Source: Perognathus longimembris pacificus
Taxonomy: Eukaryota > Chordata > Mammalia > Rodentia > Heteromyidae
Assembly (NCBI RefSeq): GCF_023159225.1
Contig: NC_063168.1
Location: 66,505,398-66,569,397, forward strand
DNA length: 64,000 nucleotides
Direction: 5' to 3'
The notes under the pieces were generated by a model that searched no databases, was not told the DNA's origin, and saw nothing but the letters and a program-made list of their open reading frames with translations. A program made the translations under genes and the position numbers. This document shows, one piece after another, positions 55,649 to 64,000 of the stretch. Every line of letters starts with the position of its first letter. Position 1 is the stretch's first letter.

Positions 55649-56500
55649 TATCCTCCTCCTACTCTTCCTCCTTCTTTTTTATCTCAGCAAGGCAAAATTT
55701 ATTTCTGCACAGAAGGGTGCACCATCAGTCAACAACCAGGCAAGCAAGCACACCTGTATCCTCCTCATACTGTCTTCTAGTCCTCCTTTTCTCTACCCTA
55801 CCTATATATGTATATATATTTTAGTGTTCTCAAAATATGCATGTTCTATGCTCTGTGAAATATGTCACTATTTAGTATTTGCTTGATTACACCTATTATT
55901 ATCCATAAATGTATATTGTAGTATCCTTGACTACTTTTTTTTCCAAGTTAGTCACATATCTATATGGAACATGAGTCAAGGATTTTAATTTACCTATTAA
56001 TTAATGCAAGGATCCATCCAGGAAGATGCCAGGACTAGTTCTAAGGAGAATTTACAGCATTCACCTACAGTGCTGTAGCAGGAATGTAAGGAGGATTTAC
56101 ATAGTGACATCTAGAGCTTTCTGGAGGGGTAAGATTGAATATGAAGTTCAGTGAACAAGCTTAACAGAGTTATACAGAACACCCCAAAGAAAGGTGTAGA
56201 GTCTCGAGGCTACACAGACTGGTTGGTTTTTCACTGAAGACCAAGGATACATACCCATTTTTTTTTTTTTTACATGTTTCACAACTTTCCCCTTCAAAAC
56301 TCCCTTATCTGTAAAACCCTTGCAATTCTTACCCTTTATCTTGCTTCCGATTTCTTTAATCCTTTCTCCTTTGGCAGAGTTGAACAGCAATTTTTTTTTT
56401 CTGCCTTCTCCCCCGCTCCCACCCAACAGACTTCAGAGCGAGGAGGGTGGGCAGAAAAGTAAGTCTTAGAGGATAACTGAATCTGGATTTCCTCCAGAGC
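55649..56500. other. Unique AT-rich sequence upstream of LAPTM4A
   Basis: A poly-T run occurs at 56259-56271. A segment near 55690 ('ggcaaaatttatttctgcac') could be an antisense LTR end but is too weak to call. Confidence 0.4.
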
Positions 56501-57484
<984 letters not shown>

Positions 57485-57793
57485 TGATCCGGGAATGGGG
57501 AGATTGCCCTGTGTAAAGAATTTGAGAAGAAAAAAAGCTAGTTTGGGAGAGATGGGGCGTGCTGGGCTAGGGGGTGGGGTGCTGGGGCTTAGTGGGAGTT
57601 CCGGGAATTACGCAGTTGGGGGCCTCTTTCTGTCCTGCGGTGGGAACAACGTTCCCTCCCCCCCCACACCCCCTTTCCCCACCTAGTGCTCCCTGGAATT
57701 TTGTTTCCTAATGAAACAATTGGACCATTGGCCTCGTTCGTCGTGTGCCGGCTTTGTCCTGCCTGGAGGGAAGGCCTGGACTCCAGCTGTAAT

Positions 57794-57795
<2 letters not shown>

Positions 57796-57836
<41 letters not shown>
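57796..57836. repeat. (GT)n microsatellite in intron 1
   Basis: Pure GT run about 550 bases inside the intron, not attached to a SINE. Confidence 0.95.
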
Positions 57837-58159
57837 GTGACGTAGATGGTAAAGCCTCTGTTGGGACAACAGAGTCTAGGCCACGCCTTTAGCCTGGAAG
57901 GGGACATCCCCACCCCTCCCCCCCTTTCCAGTTAGATGCTTTCCTTATCAGACCCACTACGAATTTTTAAGAGTCGTTTATTGAAAGTCTACTCTGTTGG
58001 CACCGCTGCGTAGAGCTGGAATTTTGGGGGTTTCAAGATGCGCGTGGTTCTATTATAACCAGATGGTTGTTCATTGCCGGCTCTGTAGTTAACCCACTTG
58101 CAATTTCTTATAATTCCCAGGATTCCTTCACGTTGGGACTATTTTGAGTGTGACTTCTA

Positions 58160-58370
58160 GGCTTTTGTTTTTTTGTTTTGCCAGTCCTGGGGCTTGGACT
58201 CAGGGCCTGAGCACTGTCCCTGGCTTCTTTTTGCTCAAGGCTAGCACTCTGCCACTTGAGCCACAGAGCCACTTCTGGCCGTTTTCTATATATGTGGGGC
58301 TGAGGAATCGAATCCAGGGCTTCATGTATACAAGGCAAGCACTCTTGCCACTAGGCCATATCCCCAGCCC
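58160..58370 (-). mobile_element. IDL-Geo SINE in intron 1
   Basis: 'tttgccagtcctggggcttg' to 'catatccccagccc'. Perfect 15-base duplication 'tgagtgtgacttcta' (about 58145-58159 and 58371-58385). Confidence 0.95.
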
Positions 58371-58385
58371 TGAGTGTGACTTCTA

Positions 58386-59365
58386 AAAACGTTTTTCTGT
58401 GAGACAGTTTCAGGTTATTGCGACTTTTACTGCAACTTGGACCAAGTTTGACTAATGGCATTGTGATTTGATGGTGGGATGAGGAAGGAAACTTTAGTGA
58501 TAGCTGCGGAGTCCCTGGTAATTATGTGAACAGGGGCTGGAGGGGAGCTTTATCCCAGGATCCCCTCCCAGACACACATTTGACTTTCTTTGTACCTTTA
58601 CTTCCCCAGCCAGGGTCTTCAAGTCGTTAGTAGCTATTTGGGCAAAACCAGATGAAAATCTTAAGTCAGGCAGTGTTTCAGGACCATTAGACTTCCACAT
58701 TATTTCTGAAACTCCCTCCCCCGCCCCAGGGATCATCAGACCTCCACAGTATTCCTGAACACCTCTCTTGTTTTTTTTTTTTACAACCATGCTTCATTAA
58801 TGCACATTAGAAAAGAACAACCACAAAACTTGAACGTGCAGTTTTACTAGTTTGTACTGAGGTTATTTTCCTATTTCCATACTTAACGTGTTTAGAAAGT
58901 CATGTTATTTGTACTGTATAATAATATCACATTTCCCTTAGGCTCTCTCTTGCTGAGTTTTTAACTGATTTGTACTACTGGACATGGAACAAATGACATT
59001 CAATTGCTTTCTTTATTTCTTTACCATTTAGCTAAAGGGTCTTTAATGTCTTTTGTTTGTCCTTAGCTCTGTCTTCCATTCCCCTCAATGCTAAGTTCTT
59101 ATCTTTAGAATCTTCAGGCCTTAACCAACTCCTGCTTCCTTCTAGAAAAATGACCTTCCTTTTTCATGAGCTGAAAAAACAAGAGTCTGCCAGCCTGGGA
59201 CTCTTGCCTGTAAACTTTATTTTCCTATTTTCTTCTCAGATATTTCTCTCCACTCACAGACAAAGGGTTTCTAATTCCTTAAGGAGAAAATAACCACCAT
59301 CCATCCCAACTTGCGCTCTTCAGATGCAATTGGTTCAACTTCTTTCCACTCTGCCAGGCAGATTT
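58386..59365. other. Unique intronic sequence
   Basis: AT-rich, no exon or repeat recognised. A small open frame at 59057-59293 matches nothing known. Confidence 0.4.
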
Positions 59366-59574
59366 TTTTTTATTTTTGCCAGTCCTGGGGCTTGGACTCA
59401 GGGCCTGGGCTTCCTTCTGCTCAATGCTAGCACTCTACCACTTGAGCCACATGGCCACTTCTGGCTTTTTCTGTTCATGTGGTACTAGGAATGGAACCCA
59501 TTCCTAGGCTTCCCATCCAAGGGCTTCATGCATGCTAGGCAAGCACTCTACCACTAGGCCACATTCCCACCCTA
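59366..59574 (-). mobile_element. IDL-Geo SINE
   Basis: 'ttttgccagtcctggggctt' to 'ccacattcccaccc'. It lacks part of Geo after 'cagggcctggg' and has an inner duplication ('cccattcctaggcttcccat'). Flanks share 'aggcagatt'. Confidence 0.88.
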
Positions 59575-60554
59575 TAGGCAGATTAAAAAAAATACTGTCA
59601 GCTTTAATAAGAGGATACAGTGGGAGCTATAAACAGTAAACCCAAAAGTACAGTGAGAAAAACTTGAGGTGTTCATTCCTAACAAAACAGGGAGTGAGGA
59701 GTTTAAATCTGTTCCCTAATGGTATGAGAAATGTTTCTCTTCCTTACTTCACAATTTAAAAGATGCCATAGCTATTTTTATCCGGCACAGACTTTGGGTT
59801 TGTAGAAAATTGTTTAACTACTTAAATCAATCCGTCTTAAGTCAAGTCATTTCTATGTAAAAGGCAATGGTAGTCATACAAAAGGGATAAGTCACAGAGG
59901 CCAGGTATATTATTTATCTTTGTATCCCTATCACCTGCTACATGGTAGATGCAGATATTTCTTATCTTGAACATGGTGGCATTGGTCTCTAAGATACTTT
60001 GTATCATAACAAAGAACTTTGGAGCACAGACAAGAAAATGAAACTGATAGTACAGATTAAGCACTGGAAAAGAGCCACTGGTTGTATTCATTGCAGTATT
60101 TCTGAAAAAACTATAAGCTGCAGTACATACAATGGAAAGATAATTTCTGCTTGATGCAGACATGTGAGATGTAAAAGACCAAAGTGTAGTACCTCTAAAT
60201 AAAGACTTGTCCCAAACAGCCTTTTGTTGCCAGACTACTAACATGGAGCTGAGGTAGAATGCTACTTCCCTTCTGACCAGCACTGCCATGGTTCCCTCCC
60301 TAACTTCCTTGCTTGATTCTGGGTGAGTCAGTGCTTAGCCATCTGTGGGGGAATATGTATGGTTCTTTCCAGGTTGCACTGACCAGGAAATTTTACTACA
60401 TGCTGTTTGGAACTAGGAAATTCAACCCACCCTCCTGCTGGGCTCAGAGATTGTATCTGTGACTGTATCTGATATAGAGTCTCTGCTTTCTAGCATCTCT
60501 TCTGTTGGTCTTGTTTGTGTTAAGGCAGTTGTAACAATGTATCTTTTTTATTTA
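59575..60554. other. Unique intronic sequence
   Basis: Apart from the L2-like piece at 59912, nothing recognised. Confidence 0.4.
59912..59965 (+). mobile_element. L2-type LINE remnant
   Basis: 'atctttgtatccctatcacc' and 'tgctacatggtagatgcag' fit the L2 3' end pattern 'ctttgtatccccagcacct...catagtaggtgc'. Confidence 0.45.
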
Positions 60555-60754
60555 AAATTTTTTTGGCCAGTCCTTGGCCCTTGAACTCAGGGCCTGGGCA
60601 CTGTCCCTGAACTTCATTTTGCTCAAGGCTAGCACTCTGCCTCTTGAGCCACAGTGCCACTTCTGGCTTTTCTGTTTAGGTGGTGCTAAGGAATTAACTC
60701 AGGGCTTCATGCATGCTAGGCAAGCACTCTACAGCTAAATCACATTCCCAGCCT
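60555..60754 (-). mobile_element. IDL-Geo SINE
   Basis: 'ttggccagtccttggccctt' to 'cacattcccagcctgg'. The flanks 'ttgtaacaatgtat' and 'ttgtaatactgtat' match imperfectly. Confidence 0.88.
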
Positions 60755-61224
60755 GGCACTTGTAATACTGTATACCAATGATTAGTTGTTGGGTATTGAA
60801 TACCAGAACCAATTCTGTGTGCCAGAGCTATCAGTCCTGAAGTTAGCATTTGTCATTTCACATTGGAGAAAAAAAACTGCTAGCTTAATGCCTGATTAAT
60901 ATGAAATTCCAAAATGAATTCATTTAAATTCTTGCATTCCTAAAATTGTTTTCCCTGTCATTAATTAAGGAGTTTGAAGCTGGATAATTTTAGTGAAGTG
61001 TTTATTGAATGACTAAGGGTAGGATTAAAAGGCTACTGCCAGCGGTATCCTTTTGTATAACTAATAGTATGACACAGGAATACATGGTAAACATTTGTAA
61101 TAATGGTAGGTCTTAGAAGAATGTAATATGTACCTGATTTTTCATGCATGTTTCCACTTTCAAGAGTCAATGGTCAGGTTGTTGAGAGAGAAATGAAGCT
61201 CCAGTCATTAGTATCTTTCTTCAA

Positions 61225-61340
61225 CACATTGTTTTGTGCTTCAGTGCCTTTGCATATGCTATTTCTTCTTTGAGTGCTCTTCTTCCCCTAGTTCAGTTTC
61301 TATTAAAGTACTTAATGTATCTTATTTTCTCTCCACATAA
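61225..61340 (+). mobile_element. L2-type LINE remnant
   Basis: 'tgcctttgcatatgctattt' and 'gagtgctcttcttcccct' resemble L2 'gcctttgcacatgctgttcc...ctcttccccc'. Confidence 0.45.
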
Positions 61341-61350
61341 GATGTTCTCC

Positions 61351-61440
61351 AGGACTAGGGTGTAGCTCCAGTGGTGGAGTTGACTTCCTTTAGCATGCAC
61401 GAGTCCCTGGGTTTACTCCCAAGCACCACAAACTGAAAAA
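61351..61440 (+). mobile_element. ID-like SINE
   Basis: 'ggactagggtgtagctccag', 'tggtggagttgac' and 'ctgggtttactcccaagca'. Monomer without Geo. Confidence 0.65.
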
Positions 61441-61620
61441 GTGCTTCTGGAAGATAGTGTTGATGTCTCATCTCTATAAAGTGTGTATGGCAGGTAACTT
61501 ACTGATTAGAACATTTGAGGTAATTATTAGATATTAGAGGCATAAATTGTTCCCTCAGAATACTAGCAACAACTTGGTTGTAACTACATATAGTAGCAAA
61601 CAACAAAACTTTCTTCCGTG

Positions 61621-61826
61621 TTTTTTTTTTTTGCCAGTCCTGGGGCTTGAACTGAGGGCCTGAGCACTGTCCCTGGCTTCTTTTTCTGCTCAAGGCTAGC
61701 ACTCTATTACTTGAGCCTCAGTGCCACTACTGGCTTTTTCTGTATATGTGGTACTGAGGAATCGAACCCAGGGCTTCATGTACATGAGGCAAAGCACTCT
61801 TGCCACTAGGCCACATTCCCAGCCCT
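61621..61826 (-). mobile_element. IDL-Geo SINE
   Basis: Poly-T then 'gccagtcctggggcttgaac' to 'ccacattcccagccc'. The flanks 'cttccgtgt' and 'ctcttgtgt' are similar. Confidence 0.9.
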
Positions 61827-62387
61827 CTTGTGTACTTAAAAAGTAAAATGTTTTAAAAGTAATTAGTTTTGATCTTTATAGTAGCAGTTTTTTGCTTAGT
61901 TTTGTAAGCTCATTTCCCTGTGGGAGTTTTCTGCCTATGAAACCCTTAATTGTGAGGCCTTGAAAACAAACATTACTTTAATTACAGTCTTAGCAGATAG
62001 CTGGGTTGAGACAAAATATGCTGTGAGAAAATCTGGACAGTAATGATTTTTTAAGTCTCTGTGATAAGCCACAAATCAAGTCTCAACAAAAACTGAAATC
62101 AAACCAAGTAACTTTTCTGTCCACATACAATCAAACTAGAAATCAGTAACTGATGAGGCAAATAAGATGCTAAAAATGGACTTAAAAATGTCTTGAAACA
62201 AATGAAAATCTGCCAAACACTATAAAAGTGGTACCAAAAGGGAAGCTTCCAGAAGTAAATGTCTACATCAAAGAGTAGAAAGCTCTAAAATATAATACAT
62301 CTCAGGGACCTGGGGAAACAAGAAAATACTAAACCATTAGCAGAGAAGAAATAGGTCAGAGGGGAAACTAAAAAACGAAAGGGACAA

Positions 62388-62623
62388 TCAGGGCACTAGT
62401 ATCTCATACCTGTAATCCTAGCTACTCAGGGGGCTAAGATCTGAGGATCTCTGTTCAGAGCCAGCCCTGGCGGGAAAGTTTGTGAGACTCATCTCCAATT
62501 AACCACCAGAAAACATGAAGTGGTGCTGTGGCTCAAAGTGTAGAGCACTAACCTTGAGCCAAACAGCCCAGGGACAGAGCCCAGGCCCCCTGTGTCCAAG
62601 CCCCACAACTGAGAAAAAAAAAA
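62388..62623 (+). mobile_element. B1-Geo SINE inside L1
   Basis: Head 'gggcactagtatctcatacc', linker 'gagactcatctccaattaac', Geo 'gaagtggtgctgtggctcaa', A tail. It separates L1 pieces 1 and 2. Confidence 0.9.
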
Positions 62624-62768
62624 TGAGTGGGGACACAAAAATTTCAAGATAGCAGACTGAAGTATCAGTGTTTTCAAAACATAAAATTGGCAAACTCCTA
62701 GCTAGACAAAGACGACACACACAATGAAACCGAAAGAGGATACTTTTAGGAGAGAAACACAAAGAAGC

Positions 62769-63393
62769 AATGCCTGTGTGCCTCTTTTTTTTTTTTTTTT
62801 TTTTTTTTTGGCCAGTCCTGGGCCTTGGACTCGGGGCCTGAGCACTGTCCCTGGCTTCTTCCCGCTCAAGGCTAGCACTCTGCCACTTGAGCCACAGCGC
62901 CGCTTCTGGCCGTTTTCTGTATATGTGGTGCTGGGGAATCGAACCTAGGGCCTCGTGTATCGGAGGCAGGCACTCTTGCCACTAGGCTATATCCCCAGCC
63001 CCCTGTGTGCCTCTTTGTTTCCATAAAATTATGTATACACACATGCCGAAATTAACTCCAAGGTATGCAAACAAGATCCCTTTCTTTTTAATATTTAGTG
63101 ATGTTCTGTCTTTTTTTAATGTATGGTACAGTCACGTTTATCTTTGGGAAAATGGAAGGGGAGAGTACAAACTGGAGGAAAAAGGGATGAAAAAGTGCAT
63201 CAGTAGAGCTCATTAGACACTGATGAAAGTGAACTCGATAACTCGGGTGGAGATGGGAGGGAGGGACTGGGAGAGAGTGAGGGAACAGAAGACACTGTAT
63301 GAAAGGAAATGTACTCATTACCTGACTCATGTAATTATAGTCCTTTTGTTCAAAACCTTTATAATAACAATAAAGTAAATAGTTGAAAAAAAA
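62769..63393 (+). mobile_element. Probable L1 3' UTR insert with poly(A), inside L1
   Basis: Between L1 pieces 2 and 3 lies non-ORF2 sequence ending in 'aataacaataaagtaaatag' and a poly(A) run (63384-63393). The purine-rich 'gggagggagggactgggag' and 'gtactcattacctgactcat' recall rodent L1 3' UTRs. This suggests a 5'-truncated younger L1 inserted in the older one. Identity is inferred. Confidence 0.45.
62788..63001 (-). mobile_element. IDL-Geo SINE, young subfamily
   Basis: Carries 'cttcccgctcaagg', 'gccgcttctggccg' and 'cctcgtgtatcggaggc', the reverse of the young-type markers. A perfect 15-base duplication 'cctgtgtgcctcttt' flanks it (62773-62787 and 63002-63016). About 22 T in the tail. 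The last or nearly last event in this nest. Confidence 0.95.
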
Positions 63394-63402
63394 AACACTC
63401 AA

Positions 63403-63608
63403 GGGTTCAGGAATGTGGCTTAGCGGTAGAGTGCTTGCCTACCACGCATGAAGCCCTGGGTTTAATTTCTCAGCACCACATACACAGAAAAAGCCAGAAG
63501 TGGTGCTGTGGCTCAAGTGGCAGAGTGCTAGCCTTGAGCAAAAAGAAGCCAGGGACAGTGCTCAGACCCTGAGTCCAAGCCCCAGGACTGGCAAAACAAA
63601 AACAAAAA
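63403..63608 (+). mobile_element. IDL-Geo SINE beside a poly(A) tail
   Basis: 'ggttcaggaatgtggcttag' to 'ccccaggactggc' with an AAAAC-type tail. It landed just 3' of the poly(A) at 63384-63393, a typical A-rich target. Confidence 0.9.
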
Positions 63609-64000
63609 AGACTCACATCATAGGTAAAAAGGGAAACAGTACAACACATGCCACAGAAACACAAGGGATTGTAAGAAACTATTATGAACAAATTATGTCC
63701 AATCATTTTGAAAACCTACTAGAAATGGGTAAATCTTGAACACATAAACCTATAAAAGGTGAACCGTGAAGATAGAGAAAACCCAAACGAACCAATAAGT
63801 AACTAGATTAAATTCATAGTAGAAAGTTTCTCAATGGAGAGTTCAAGACCCAATGGATTTCCTGCTGAATTCTCCAAAACATTTAAAGAAGAGTTAATAT
63901 CAAGCCTTTTCAAATTACTTCCACAGATTGAAGTGGAGGAAATTCTGCCAAACTGATTCTGTGAGGTCAGTATCATCTTGATTCTAGGACCAGGCAGACA

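Larger units (their letters stand above)
62060..64000 (+). mobile_element. Old L1 ORF2 region, broken by later insertions
   Basis: Three pieces read in order as L1 ORF2: 62060-62387 ('aagccacaaatcaagtctca', 'tttgaaac'-type block near 62190), 62624-62768 ('aaaattggcaaactcctagc'), and 63609-64000 ('agaaactattatgaacaaat', 'caagacccaatggatttcct'). The third piece covers the start of the reverse-transcriptase domain and continues past the window. Many frame breaks; a relic. Confidence 0.85.

Noticed and set aside
58386..64000. LAPTM4A exon 2
   Set aside because: Scanned for sequence encoding the expected continuation after Met37 and found none; the region is intron.

Overview
This is a mammalian nuclear window, almost certainly from a geomyoid rodent (kangaroo rat, pocket mouse or pocket gopher). 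The diagnostic is the dominant SINE: an ID-like, tRNA-derived left monomer joined to a right monomer, matching the published description of IDL-Geo, a SINE restricted to Geomyoidea. A second dimeric SINE, equally common, joins a 7SL-RNA-derived (B1-like) head to the same right monomer; it is called B1-Geo here as a working name. Species was not determined.

Only one protein-coding segment can be supported. Exon 1 of LAPTM4A lies on the + strand at 57140-57250. It encodes the first 37 residues and ends at a consensus splice donor. A CpG-rich promoter precedes it, with GC boxes, CCAAT boxes, an NRF1-like site and a lysosomal CLEAR-type E-box. From 57251 to the end the window is LAPTM4A intron 1; exon 2 is not present. 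From what is known of mammalian gene order, the 56 kb upstream should be the LAPTM4A-SDC1 intergenic interval, and no exon of any other gene was recognised there.

Layout: 1-13.4 kb is SINE- and microsatellite-rich, with a CpG cluster at 6961-7200, a MaLR-like LTR and an old DNA transposon. 13.4-22.0 kb is nearly SINE-free and holds MaLR LTRs and MIRs. 20.9-22.8 kb contains a near-identical inverted duplication. 22-28.4 kb is SINE-dense. 28.4-33.4 kb, 36.2-38.4 kb and 42.5-45.9 kb are mostly unique sequence. 46-55.6 kb has L1 fragments, a solo ERV LTR and many nested SINEs. 55.7-57.3 kb is the LAPTM4A promoter and exon 1. 57.3-64 kb is intron, ending in an L1 ORF2 copy broken up by three later SINEs and another retroelement end.

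The most notable signals come from the repeats. Six clear IDL-Geo insertions into B1-Geo elements all sit at the same junction site and all lie in the opposite orientation to the host. Many of the long microsatellites are the 3' tails of SINEs. The 'Geo' monomer itself looks like a diverged ID-like tRNA unit carrying an insert. All boundaries were set by eye and may be off by several bases.
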